NCBI RefSeq assembly: GCF_001673405.1
Contig: NZ_LZLV01000034.1
Coordinates: forward strand, 206,247 to 270,246
Direction of reading: 5' to 3'
DNA from: Mycobacterium sp. 1245111.1
Lineage (GTDB): Bacteria > Actinomycetota > Actinomycetes > Mycobacteriales > Mycobacteriaceae
DNA: 64,000 bases
The notes below the pieces were generated by a model that did no database searches, was not told the DNA's origin, and saw only the letters and a program-made list of their open reading frames with translations. This document shows positions 48,929 to 57,180 of the stretch, in pieces. The position numbers were made by a program, and so were the translations under genes. The number at the start of each line of letters is the position of its first letter. Within the stretch, counting starts at the first letter, position 1.

Positions 48929-50311
48929 GTGGAAAGCTACGACCTCGCGATCATCGGAACCGGTTCCGGCAACAGCATTCTCGACGACCGCTATGCCAAG
49001 AAGCGGGTAGCGATCTGCGAGCAGGGAACCTTCGGCGGAACGTGCCTCAACGTCGGATGCATTCCTACCAAGATGTTCGTCTACGCGGCCGAAGTCGCCG
49101 AAACCATCCGCCACGCAGCGCGTTACGGCATCGACGCCCACATCGACCGTGTGCGGTGGGACGACATCGTTTCGCGGGTCTTCGGCCGCATCGACCCGAT
49201 CGCAATCGGCGGCGAGGACTACCGGCGAGCTCAACCCAACGTCGACGTCTACGACTCGCACACCCGCTTCTCGCGTGTGCAGGACGACGGCCACTACGTG
49301 CTGCGGACCGACGACGGCGCGGAGTTCAGCGCCGAACGGGTGGTGATCGCCGCGGGTGCCCGCGCCGAGATTCCGCCGGCCATCCTCGACTGCGGGGTGC
49401 ACTTCTACACCAGCGACGACATCATGCGGATCGCCGAATTACCCGAGCATTTGGTGATCGTCGGCGGCGGTTTCGTGGCATGCGAATTCGCACACATCTT
49501 CTCCGCGCTGGGGGTCCGCATCACGATCGTGATCCGCGGTGGCTCGCTGCTAAGGCATCTCGACGACACGTTGTCGCGGCGGTTCACCCGAATCGCGTCG
49601 AGCAAATGGGAAGTCCGCAGCCACCGCAACATTCTCGGGTCGCACGAAAACAGTTCCGGCATCATGCTCGAACTCGACGACGGCTCCGAGTTGCAGGCCG
49701 ATGCCCTACTGGTGGCCACCGGACGGGGTTCCAACGGCGATTTGCTCGATGCCGAGAAGGTCGGCATCGAACTCGACGGTCGCCGCGTCGTCGTCGACCA
49801 ATACCAACGAACCGCCGCGCGCAACGTGTTCGCGTTGGGCGACGTGTCGTCGCCGTACGAGCTCAAGCATGTCGCCAACCACGAGGCGCGCGTCGTCCAG
49901 CGCAATCTGCTGTGCGACTGGGACGACACGGCGTCCATGGCCGCCACCGATCACCGCAATGTCCCCGCCGCAGTGTTCACCGATCCGCAGGTTGCCTACG
50001 TGGGACTGACCGAGAACGAAGCCGTGGCACAGGGTTTCGACGTGTCCTGCAAGGTTCAGGACTACGGCGACGTCGCCTACGGCTGGGCCATGGAGGACAC
50101 CACCGGCATCGTCAAGCTCATCTCGGACTCCAAATCCGGCCGGTTGCTCGGTGCGCACATCATGGGGCACCAGGCCTCGTCGATCATCCAGCCGCTGGTT
50201 CAGGCAATGTCTTTCGGGTTGAGCGTGCACGACATGGCCCGGGGCCAGTATTGGATCCACCCGGCGCTGCCCGAGGTCGTCGAAAACGCATTGCTGGGAC
50301 TGTCGGACTGA
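48929..50311 (+). CDS. mtr: Mycothione reductase
   Basis: FAD-dependent disulfide reductase of 460 residues that keeps mycothiol, the main actinobacterial thiol, in the reduced form. The redox-active pair is Cys39 and Cys44 in GGTCLNVGCIPTK; the N-terminal FAD motif is IIGTGSGNS; the NADPH domain has VIVGGGFVACEFAHIFSALG; and the C-terminal dimer interface has MGHQASSIIQPLVQAM and the active-site HPALPE. A GTG at 48929 is the start. It matches Rv2855. In this strain the Rv2856-type nickel transporter next door is replaced by the hydrogenase locus. Confidence 0.95.
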   Translation: MESYDLAIIGTGSGNSILDDRYAKKRVAICEQGTFGGTCLNVGCIPTKMFVYAAEVAETIRHAARYGIDAHIDRVRWDDIVSRVFGRIDPIAIGGEDYRRAQPNVDVYDSHTRFSRVQDDGHYVLRTDDGAEFSAERVVIAAGARAEIPPAILDCGVHFYTSDDIMRIAELPEHLVIVGGGFVACEFAHIFSALGVRITIVIRGGSLLRHLDDTLSRRFTRIASSKWEVRSHRNILGSHENSSGIMLELDDGSELQADALLVATGRGSNGDLLDAEKVGIELDGRRVVVDQYQRTAARNVFALGDVSSPYELKHVANHEARVVQRNLLCDWDDTASMAATDHRNVPAAVFTDPQVAYVGLTENEAVAQGFDVSCKVQDYGDVAYGWAMEDTTGIVKLISDSKSGRLLGAHIMGHQASSIIQPLVQAMSFGLSVHDMARGQYWIHPALPEVVENALLGLSD

Positions 50312-50323
50312 CGGCGGCGTCGC

Positions 50324-50557
50324 TTAGGCAGCGCTGGATGACGACGGGCCGCGCGGCTTGCTATCTCGGGACCACAGATGGCCGCACCCGGGGCACTGCA
50401 AATGCAGCATCCATGCCTGGCTGCTCAGCAGGAACTGCCAGTGGACTCTGCAGTTGCGCTTGCGTTGGCAATCGGTGCAGCCGACACCGTGGTCGCACTG
50501 CGGGCAGTCGAACCAGGCGCGTCGCGCCGGATCGGCGGTGGGATCAATCGGGAACAT
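50324..50557 (-). CDS. Small Cys-rich (zinc-ribbon-like) protein
   Basis: 77 residues from the ATG at 50557, seven cysteines in pairs: CPQC, CTDC, NCRVHWQ and a last CPGCGHLW. Two CxxC pairs plus the C-terminal CxxC suggest one or two zinc ribbons. I recall proteins of this type in other mycobacteria but no function. The start overlaps the upstream 80-residue gene by 14 bases, which supports coupled translation. The ORF is open further upstream in the same frame, so a longer product cannot be excluded. Confidence 0.6.
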   Translation of the reverse strand: MFPIDPTADPARRAWFDCPQCDHGVGCTDCQRKRNCRVHWQFLLSSQAWMLHLQCPGCGHLWSRDSKPRGPSSSSAA

Positions 50558-50786
50558 GGCCAACCGCGCGGCCCGGTAGCACGCCGGCGGCCACCAGGTC
50601 GTCATAAATTCGCTGCTGCTCAGCATCCAGATCGGAATAGAGCATTTCGTAGGCTCGGCGCTCTTCGGCCAAGACCGTCAGCGGGTCCCAATCGTCGCCA
50701 ATCGCCTCGAGAATGGCGGCCCGCCGGCGCGCCTCGTCAAGGGTGAGGTCGTATGCGAACTCCACAGCCACCGGGTTCTCCTGCAC
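50544..50786 (-). CDS. Small conserved protein (DUF6400-like)
   Basis: 80 residues. The core TLDEARRRAAILEAIGDDWDP followed by LYSDLDAEQQRIYDDLVAAG looks like the small family DUF6400 of actinobacteria; this name is recalled, not checked. It is predicted to be a helical cytosolic protein without Cys. It is paired with the downstream zinc-ribbon-like gene and lies just before the hydrogenase genes on the other strand. Function is unknown. Confidence 0.65.
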   Translation of the reverse strand: MQENPVAVEFAYDLTLDEARRRAAILEAIGDDWDPLTVLAEERRAYEMLYSDLDAEQQRIYDDLVAAGVLPGRAVGHVPD

Positions 50787-50890
50787 GAATGTTGATCGAG
50801 CCCACAGACTCGGTGGCGCGCCACCCCGTCCGCAATGGCCCCGGTCACAGTCGGCGGTTGAGATCGGTCACAGCCGAGCCGCGGCCAACT

Positions 50891-51100
50891 TCAGCTGTGC
50901 GAGTGGTCGTGCTCTTGTTGCAGGTCGGCTTGGTGCACGTGCGGATGGGTGTGTTCGGCGCCCTCAGCGTGGGAGTGCGAGTGTTCATGTTCGACGTGTT
51001 CATGCTCGTGGCTGGTGTGCGGATGCGTGTGCGTGACCTCGTCGTGACGGTGTTCGTGGGTGTGCGGGTCGTCGTGACCATCTGGATGTGTCACTGTCAT
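50891..51100 (-). CDS. Histidine-rich metal-binding protein
   Basis: 69 residues of which 23 are His, with almost no hydrophobic residue; His alternate with Asp, Glu, Ser and Thr (DPHTHEHRHDE, SHEHEHVEHEHSHSHAE, EHTHPHVH). Such proteins bind many Ni or Zn ions, like Hpn of Helicobacter. It is divergent from hypA and hypB, the nickel-inserting factors of hydrogenase, and HypB itself has a short His-rich tail. A nickel store or buffer for hydrogenase maturation is the natural inference. The opposite-strand ORF is not supported because it is simply the reverse complement of His codons. Confidence 0.65.
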   Translation of the reverse strand: MTVTHPDGHDDPHTHEHRHDEVTHTHPHTSHEHEHVEHEHSHSHAEGAEHTHPHVHQADLQQEHDHSHS

Positions 51101-51156
51101 CTCCCTGTCGTGGCAGATCTGGATGAGTCCATTGTGCTCCCCGCGATGACCCCATG

Positions 51157-51178
51157 GGAACGGCTTAGTGCCTGTTCC
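51157..51178. promoter_or_regulatory. Inverted repeat between His-rich gene and hypA
   Basis: GGAAC (51157–51161) and GTTCC (51174–51178) are separated by 12 bases within the 156-base divergent promoter region. A short symmetrical site in this place could bind a metal- or redox-responsive regulator. The arms are only 5 bases long, so chance cannot be excluded. Confidence 0.15.
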
Positions 51179-51256
51179 TCGAGGCGCCCGGGGTGTAAAA
51201 CAGTGCTCATGGGCCTTGCCCCACTAGCGCTGCGCACACGCGAGTTGTAGCGGCTC

Positions 51257-51592
51257 GTGCACGAGATGTCGCTGTGTCAGGCAATAGCCAACATCGTGCG
51301 GCCCTACGCAGCCGGGCAGCACGTCGACATCGTCCGCGTCCGGATCGGCGCGCTTCGCCAGGTAGTTCCGGATTCGCTGTCGTTTTGCTGGTCACTGCTT
51401 CGCGACTACGAGGACATGCCGGACGCCGAGTTGGAATTGGAGTTGGTCACCGCCGAGGTGATCTGCCACTCCTGCGGCGACCAGTCGACGCTCGACTCGC
51501 GGTGGTCGTTGTTATGCCCACGTTGCGAGAGCGCCGATGTCGAAGTGCTGCACGGCGACGAGTTCCTGGTGACATCATTGGATGTCTCATGA
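51257..51592 (+). CDS. hypA: Hydrogenase nickel-insertion protein HypA
   Basis: HypA works with HypB to deliver nickel into the large subunit of [NiFe]-hydrogenase. 111 residues with the nickel-binding N-terminus Met1-His2-Glu3 and the structural zinc site made by Cys70 and Cys73 (CHSC) plus Cys87 and Cys90 (CPRC). A GTG at 51257 is the start. It ends 12 bases before the hypB ATG, so these two are co-translated at the head of the maturation and structural gene set. Confidence 0.95.
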   Translation: MHEMSLCQAIANIVRPYAAGQHVDIVRVRIGALRQVVPDSLSFCWSLLRDYEDMPDAELELELVTAEVICHSCGDQSTLDSRWSLLCPRCESADVEVLHGDEFLVTSLDVS

Positions 51593-51604
51593 AAGGTGTT
51601 GACA

Positions 51605-52381
51605 ATGGGTAGATTTCATAGGCACGACGACGGAACAGTGCATACCCACGAGCACAGTGATCACGGGCATGCCCATGACCACGGCGATCACGGTGGTTAC
51701 AGCACCGGCGCCCAGCGGATTGACGTGCTGGAGGCGATCTTCGCCGAGAACGACATTCGGGCCGACATTAATCGAAAACTGTTCGAACACAACAGAGTCC
51801 GTGCAATCAACCTGATGAGCTCCCCCGGTTCCGGTAAGACGACGGTGCTGCAATCCACCCTCGACGAGTTCGCCGGCGAGATCGCCGTCGGCGTTATCGA
51901 GGGTGACATCGCGACCGACCTGGACGCCGCCAAGCTCGGTGGTCGGGGCGCCCAGATATCTTTACTGAACACCGGCAACGGGTTCGGCGGGGAATGTCAC
52001 CTCGACGCGCCGATGGTCAACCGCGCGCTGCAGGGCTTGGAGCTGGCCGACTTGGACTTGGTGATCATCGAGAACGTCGGAAACCTGGTGTGCCCGGCCG
52101 AGTTTGACGTCGGCGAGCATGCCAAGGCGATGGTTTATTCAGTCACCGAGGGTGACGACAAACCACTCAAGTACCCGGTGATGTTCCGTGCCGTTGACGT
52201 GGTGCTGCTCAACAAGATCGATCTGGTGCCGTATTTGGACGTCGACATCGATTCGTATATTGCGCGCGTCCGCGAGGTCAATGCGACCGCGACGACTTTG
52301 CCAGTCAGTGCGCGCACGGGTGTCGGTATGGCCGGTTGGTTCGGCTGGCTGCGACGGTTCGTGGCATCCGCGACACCGTGA
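51605..52381 (+). CDS. hypB: Hydrogenase nickel-insertion GTPase HypB
   Basis: GTPase of 258 residues that drives nickel release into the hydrogenase. A His-rich N-terminus (10 His in the first 31 residues, for example DHGHAHDHGDH) can store metal. Then come the P-loop SSPGSGKTT (72–80), the switch/metal motif GGECHLDAPMV, and NKIDLVP. The ATG at 51605 is preferred over a GTG 9 bases upstream because a GAAAGG ribosome binding site (51591–51596) lies 8 bases before it. Confidence 0.95.
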   Translation: MGRFHRHDDGTVHTHEHSDHGHAHDHGDHGGYSTGAQRIDVLEAIFAENDIRADINRKLFEHNRVRAINLMSSPGSGKTTVLQSTLDEFAGEIAVGVIEGDIATDLDAAKLGGRGAQISLLNTGNGFGGECHLDAPMVNRALQGLELADLDLVIIENVGNLVCPAEFDVGEHAKAMVYSVTEGDDKPLKYPVMFRAVDVVLLNKIDLVPYLDVDIDSYIARVREVNATATTLPVSARTGVGMAGWFGWLRRFVASATP

Positions 52382-52717
52382 CCGCCGCGCGCAGGCGTAT
52401 GGGCGGTGCGACCGGGCACCCACCGATAATCATTTGAAATATCAACACATGCAACTGATTCGCAAGATGCTATCTATGTTGCTCATCGCCACGCACCCTG
52501 ATGGCCCCCGACGGCGATCGATCCCCGAGGCTACCCCGCCGCAGTCGAAATCAAGCGGAAACCCGGAAAGCCGTACCGGCCTTCCGAATTTGCCAGAACA
52601 TCGTTGACAAAGGTAGATCGGCGAGAGTAAACCCAGAAAATAGCGCCGCATAAGCGGGCCGACGGTCGACTCCTTCGGCGCCAGGGGCCTTTAGCCCGGG
52701 CTCCGGAAAGCTGCGGT
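52382..52717 (+). promoter_or_regulatory. 336-base non-coding region upstream of hydrogenase structural genes
   Basis: No supported gene. It holds an AT-rich island at about 52423–52482, unusual in this GC-rich window, containing a possible GCAAC/GTTGC inverted repeat (52451–52482). Further down, a TTGACA box (52604–52609) is followed 17 bases later by GTAAAC (52627–52632), a weak −10 partner. A small GGGC/GCCC hairpin and a GGAAAG ribosome binding site precede the small-subunit start. The region probably carries the main hydrogenase promoter. Confidence 0.4.
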
Positions 52718-53773
52718 ATGCCAACAGAAGCAGCAGTCAAAGCGGAAGAAACTTTGATCCACGTTCTATGGATCAACGCGGGTCTAAGTTGCGATGGCGA
52801 TTCGGTGGCATTGACTGCTGCCACTCAACCCAGTGTCGAGGAGATCGCGCTCGGCGCGCTCCCCGGACTCCCGAAAGTTGCCGTGCACTGGCCACTGATC
52901 GATTTCGAGTGCGGCCCCACCGGCGGGGCGGATGACTTCCTCGAGTGGTTCTTCAAAGCCGACCGCGGCGAACTCGAACCGTTCGTGCTCGTCGTGGAGG
53001 GGTCGATACCCAACGAGGCGCTCAAGAACGAGGGGTATTGGTGTGGCTTCGGCAACAACCCGGCTACCGGGCAGCCGATGACAACGAGTGAGTGGCTCGA
53101 CCGACTGACCCCGAAAGCCACAGCGGTCGTCGCGGTGGGGACCTGCGCCACGTACGGCGGCATCCACGCAATGGCCGGCAACCCTACCGGCGCGATGGGC
53201 GTGCCGGATTACCTCGGCTGGGAATGGAAGAGCAAGGCCGGAATCCCTATCGTCTGCGTCCCGGGTTGCCCGATTCATCCGGACAATCTGTCCGAGACCC
53301 TGACCTACCTGCTTTACATGGCCACCGGGCAAGCACCAATGATTCCGCTCGACGACGCACTGCGCCCACAGTGGCTCTTCGGCAACACCGTGCATGAGGG
53401 TTGCGACCGGGCCGGCTACTACGAACAGGGTGATTTCGCCACCGAGTACGGATCACCGAAATGCATTGTCAAACTTGGCTGTTGGGGGCCAGTGGTCAAA
53501 TGCAATGTGCCTAAGCGCGGCTGGATCAACGGCATCGGCGGCTGCCCGAATGTCGGCGGTATCTGCATCGGATGCACGATGCCGGGGTTCCCGGACAAGT
53601 TCATGCCGTTCATGGACGAGCCACCAGGCGGCAAAGTCTCCACCACCGCCTCGGGACTGTACGGCTCGGTGATACGCAGCCTGCGCGGCATCACAAACCG
53701 CACCCTTGACAAGGAGCCGCGCTGGCGGCACAAGGGCGACACACTCACGACCGGCGCACGCCGCACCTGGTAG
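52718..53773 (+). CDS. hhyS: [NiFe]-hydrogenase small subunit, actinobacterial high-affinity type (group 1h/5)
   Basis: 351 residues. The small subunit carries three Fe-S clusters that pass electrons from the active site. The proximal cluster motif, normally CxxC, reads Cys25-Asp-Gly-Asp28 in LSCDGDSVALTA, with further ligands in VGTCATYGG and VPGCPIHPDN. A Cys-to-Asp change here is the known signature of actinobacterial oxygen-insensitive hydrogenases. Medial and distal ligands lie in HEGCDRAGYY, KCIVKLGCWGPVVKCN and GGICIGCTMPGFPDKF. No Tat signal is visible at the N-terminus, so export is not indicated. This class scavenges trace atmospheric H2 in soil actinobacteria and M. smegmatis. Symbol given by class. 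Confidence 0.93.
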   Translation: MPTEAAVKAEETLIHVLWINAGLSCDGDSVALTAATQPSVEEIALGALPGLPKVAVHWPLIDFECGPTGGADDFLEWFFKADRGELEPFVLVVEGSIPNEALKNEGYWCGFGNNPATGQPMTTSEWLDRLTPKATAVVAVGTCATYGGIHAMAGNPTGAMGVPDYLGWEWKSKAGIPIVCVPGCPIHPDNLSETLTYLLYMATGQAPMIPLDDALRPQWLFGNTVHEGCDRAGYYEQGDFATEYGSPKCIVKLGCWGPVVKCNVPKRGWINGIGGCPNVGGICIGCTMPGFPDKFMPFMDEPPGGKVSTTASGLYGSVIRSLRGITNRTLDKEPRWRHKGDTLTTGARRTW

Positions 53774-53815
53774 GGCGGAAGCGACTTCTCAGCTGAAGAT
53801 AGGGAGCTAAGTTCG

Positions 53816-55615
53816 ATGACAACGATCATCCCCCAGCCGTCCCACGCGAAGCGCGAGCCCGGCCAATTAGTCGAAATGGCCTGGGATCCAATTACCCGGA
53901 TCGTGGGCAGCCTCGGTATCTACACCAAGATCGACTTCGAGAACCGCGAAGTGGTCGAGTGCCACAGCACGTCGTCCATCTTCCGTGGCTACTCAATCTT
54001 CATGAAGGGCAAGGATCCTCGCGACGCGCACTTCATCACCAGCCGAATCTGCGGAATTTGCGGTGACAACCACGCCACCTGCTCGTGCTACTGCCAGAAC
54101 ATGGCGTACGGGGTCAAACCGCCGCATCTGGGTGAGTGGATCGTGAACCTCGGCGAGGCCGCGGAGTACATGTTCGACCACAACATCTTTCAGGAGAACC
54201 TCGTCGGTGTGGACTTCTGCGAAAAGATGGTCTCTGAGACCAATCCAAGCGTACTGGCCAAGGCCGAGAACACCGCCGCTCCGCATGCCGGCGAGCACGG
54301 GTACAAGACCATCGCCGACATCATGCGGTCACTGAACCCGTTCAGTGGCGAGTTCTACCGGGAGGCACTACAAGTCAGCCGGTACACCCGAGAAATGTTC
54401 TGCCTCATGGAGGGCAGGCATGTGCACCCGTCGACGCTATACCCCGGCGGTGTAGGCACCACCGCGACCATCCAGTTGATGACCGACTACATGAGCAGGC
54501 TCATGCGCTACGTCGAGTTCATGAAGAAGGTCGTGCCGATGCACGACGACCTCTTCGACTTCTTCTACGAGGCGATCCCGGGTTACGAGAACGTCGGTCT
54601 GCGCCGCACCCTGTTGGGCTGCTGGGGTTCGTTCCAGGACCCTGACGTGTGCAACTTCGCCTACAAGGACATGGAGCGTTGGGGCAACGCCATGTTCGTC
54701 ACTCCCGGTGTGGTCGTCGACGGCGAGCTGGTGACGCACTCATTGATCGACATCAACCTGGGTATCCGAATCCTCTTGGGAAGTTCGTATTACGACGACT
54801 GGACCGATCAGGAGATGTTCGTCAAGACGGACCCACTGGGTAATCCGGTGGACCGGCGGCACCCGTGGAACCAGCACACCAATCCACACCCGCAGAAACG
54901 GGACATGGACGGCGGCAATTACAGCTGGGTGATGTCCCCACGCTGGTTCGACGGCAAGGACCATCTGGCTTTGGACACCGGCGGCGGGCCGCTGGCCAGG
55001 CTGTGGTCGACCGCGCTGGCCGGGCTGGTCGACATCGGTTACGTCAAAGCGACCGGCCATTCCGTGCAGATCAACCTTCCCAAGACCGCGCTCAAGGGAC
55101 CGGTTGAGCTCGAGTGGAAGATTCCCCAGCACGGGTCCAATACGATCGAGCGCGACCGGGCGCGCACATACTTCCAGGCCTACGCGGCCGCATGCGCGCT
55201 GCACTTCGCCGAGAAGGCGCTGGTCGAAATCCGGGCCGGCCGCACCAAGACCTGGGAGAAATTCGAGGTACCCAAGGAAGGAATCGGCTGCGGGTTCACC
55301 GAGGCCGTGCGCGGAGTCCTCAGCCACCACATGGTGATTCGGGACGGCAAGATCGCCAACTACCACCCGTATCCGCCCACCCCGTGGAATGCCAACCCGC
55401 GCGACAGCTTTGGCACCCCGGGACCCTACGAGGACGCGGTGCAAGGACAGCCGATCTTCGAGGAGAACGACCGGGAGCACTTCAAGGGCATCGACATCAT
55501 GCGCACGGTGCGCAGCTTCGATCCCTGCCTGCCCTGCGGTGTGCACATGTATCTAGGTAAGGGCAAGACGCTGGAGCGGCTACATTCACCGACCCAAGCG
55601 GCGACCGGGGAGTGA
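53816..55615 (+). CDS. hhyL: [NiFe]-hydrogenase large (catalytic) subunit, group 1h/5
   Basis: 599 residues. The nickel is bound by the L1 motif RICGICGDNH (Cys79, Cys82, with His86) and the C-terminal L2 motif DPCLPCGVH (Cys571, Cys574, His577). After His577 a 22-residue tail remains, the usual C-terminal extension removed by the maturation protease once nickel is in place; the protease gene lies 3.7 kb downstream. Length and motifs fit the H2-uptake high-affinity group. The gene follows the small subunit after 42 bases and is followed by the Nfu/Rieske-like gene after 3 bases. Confidence 0.94.
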   Translation: MTTIIPQPSHAKREPGQLVEMAWDPITRIVGSLGIYTKIDFENREVVECHSTSSIFRGYSIFMKGKDPRDAHFITSRICGICGDNHATCSCYCQNMAYGVKPPHLGEWIVNLGEAAEYMFDHNIFQENLVGVDFCEKMVSETNPSVLAKAENTAAPHAGEHGYKTIADIMRSLNPFSGEFYREALQVSRYTREMFCLMEGRHVHPSTLYPGGVGTTATIQLMTDYMSRLMRYVEFMKKVVPMHDDLFDFFYEAIPGYENVGLRRTLLGCWGSFQDPDVCNFAYKDMERWGNAMFVTPGVVVDGELVTHSLIDINLGIRILLGSSYYDDWTDQEMFVKTDPLGNPVDRRHPWNQHTNPHPQKRDMDGGNYSWVMSPRWFDGKDHLALDTGGGPLARLWSTALAGLVDIGYVKATGHSVQINLPKTALKGPVELEWKIPQHGSNTIERDRARTYFQAYAAACALHFAEKALVEIRAGRTKTWEKFEVPKEGIGCGFTEAVRGVLSHHMVIRDGKIANYHPYPPTPWNANPRDSFGTPGPYEDAVQGQPIFEENDREHFKGIDIMRTVRSFDPCLPCGVHMYLGKGKTLERLHSPTQAATGE

Positions 55616-55618
55616 CGT

Positions 55619-56557
55619 ATGGCTGATCGCCCCGAGGAGTTGAAGGGGGACGCGCAATGGCGCTCGGCGGGCGATCGGATCCAGACTCTGCTGGACGCTA
55701 CCTCGACCGGCGGGGCGGTCGCGCGGGAGCGCGCCGAACAATTGGTTCGCGAAGTAGTCGAGCTCTACGGCGCGGGCCTGCAACGGATCCTGGCTGCCGT
55801 CGGTGACCAGGCGGCCCCCGGCCTGCTGGACCGCGTGGCCGCCGACGACTTGGTGGGCAGTCTCTTGCTCGTGCACGGCCTGCACCCGCACGACGTGTAT
55901 CGCCGCGTTTCCGACGCGCTCGACCGGGTCCGGCCGTACCTGGGCTCGCACGGTGGCGATGTACACCTGCTGAACATCGTCGACGACACCGTACAACTGC
56001 AGTTCGCCGGAAGCTGTAAGAGTTGCCCCTCATCGGCGGTGACGCTGGAGTTGGCCGTCGAGGATGCGATTCGGGCTGCTGCACCGGAGATTTCGTCCAT
56101 CGAACTGGTGGCCCCCGAAACCGGAGTAGCCGCGGCCGCGACGGTAATCCCAGCGGAATCGCTGATGGCTCAAGTGCATTCAAAGCCGCTGCCCAATCGT
56201 GGGGTCGCCTGGTATCAGCTGCCCGACCTGGCCCACTTGGCCCCCGGTGAAGTCGGCGGCTTCTCGGTCGGCGGCATTGTGGTGCTTGCGTGCCGGGTTG
56301 ACGACCGGTTGTACGCCTACCGTGATCAGTGCCCGGCCTGCAGCGGATCCATGGCCGGTGCTGCACTGCACCGGCGGACCACGGCCGCCGAGCCAGTGCT
56401 GCGATGTCCGCGCTGCCACGCCCATTTCGACGTCGTGCACGCGGGGTTGGGCCTCGATGATGGCGCGGAGAACCACCTCGACCCCATCCCGCTGCTGCTG
56501 CGCGACGGCGTGCTGTCTATCGCGGTACCGGCCGAGCCGATGGGCGCGTCGGCATGA
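55619..56557 (+). CDS. Nfu-domain plus Rieske-like all-cysteine protein of hydrogenase operon
   Basis: 312 residues in three parts. After an N-terminal helical region there is a NifU C-terminal (Nfu) domain with the CxxC pair Cys133/Cys136 in GSCKSCPSS, used by scaffold proteins to carry a [4Fe-4S] cluster. A C-terminal domain resembles Rieske ferredoxins, but the two cluster His are replaced: the motifs read CPAC (Cys238, Cys241) and CPRC-H (Cys263, Cys266, His267). Four Cys in two CxxC pairs fit rubredoxin-type iron or zinc binding better than a Rieske cluster. It may assemble the hydrogenase clusters or take electrons from HhyS (inference). ATG at 55619. Confidence 0.82.
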   Translation: MADRPEELKGDAQWRSAGDRIQTLLDATSTGGAVARERAEQLVREVVELYGAGLQRILAAVGDQAAPGLLDRVAADDLVGSLLLVHGLHPHDVYRRVSDALDRVRPYLGSHGGDVHLLNIVDDTVQLQFAGSCKSCPSSAVTLELAVEDAIRAAAPEISSIELVAPETGVAAAATVIPAESLMAQVHSKPLPNRGVAWYQLPDLAHLAPGEVGGFSVGGIVVLACRVDDRLYAYRDQCPACSGSMAGAALHRRTTAAEPVLRCPRCHAHFDVVHAGLGLDDGAENHLDPIPLLLRDGVLSIAVPAEPMGASA

Positions 56558-57180
56558 GCACCCCTTATGACGTCCTGACCCGCATCACGAACAGTCGACA
56601 GTCCTCGCTGCCGGCCGGGCAAGTGTGCGAAATGTGCTCGGAGGGCATCGCCGACGAGCATCAGCACGTGGTGAATGTGGCTGGGCGGCAACTTATGTGC
56701 GTATGCCGCGGCTGTTATCTGCTGTTCACCGACAGCCACGCGCAGCTGCGTTATCGGGCGGTCCCGGACCGATATCTGTCATTTCCCGACTTTGCGTTGG
56801 ATCGTCGCATCTGGGAACTGCTGCAGATCCCGGTCGGACTGGCGTTCTTCTTCCGCAACTCTGCACTCGATCGCACCGTTGCGTTCTATCCGGGACCTGC
56901 AGGGGCAACCGAATCCGATCTCGACCTCGAGGCGTGGACTGCGATCAATTCGGCCGACCCGCGGGTCGGCCTACTCGCCGACGACGTCGAGGCCCTGCTG
57001 GTGCGGGTGGCCGACGATGACCAACCCGATTGCTATCTGGTCCCGATCGACGCCTGCTACCAGTTCGTCGGCGGGCTGCGGATGTTGTGGCGCGGCTTCG
57101 ACGGTGGGCAAGAAGCTCGCGAGTTTGTCGACGCGTTTTTCGATCAACTGGCGGCGCGTAGTACCGAGCGATCCCGATGA
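56554..57180 (+). CDS. DUF5947-like protein of hydrogenase operon
   Basis: 208 residues. The N-terminal part has Cys25/Cys28 (CEMC) and a CVCRGC cluster (Cys49, 51, 54) with nearby His, likely a zinc site. The rest is a globular domain with RRIWELLQIPVGLAFFFRNS and FYPGPAGATES. I assign it to DUF5947 from memory; the family is found with high-affinity hydrogenases of actinobacteria. It overlaps the previous gene by 4 bases and the next by 4 bases, so it belongs to the same transcript. Function is not known. Confidence 0.75.
   Translation: MSTPYDVLTRITNSRQSSLPAGQVCEMCSEGIADEHQHVVNVAGRQLMCVCRGCYLLFTDSHAQLRYRAVPDRYLSFPDFALDRRIWELLQIPVGLAFFFRNSALDRTVAFYPGPAGATESDLDLEAWTAINSADPRVGLLADDVEALLVRVADDDQPDCYLVPIDACYQFVGGLRMLWRGFDGGQEAREFVDAFFDQLAARSTERSR

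Noticed and set aside
48694..50607. 637-residue plus-strand ORF overlapping mtr
   Set aside because: Arg-rich alternate frame of mycothione reductase and the end of the preceding hydrolase.
50753..51250. 165-residue hydrophobic-looking ORF opposite the His-rich gene
   Set aside because: His codons CAC/CAT read backwards give Val/Met, so the apparent membrane protein is an artefact of the His-rich gene.
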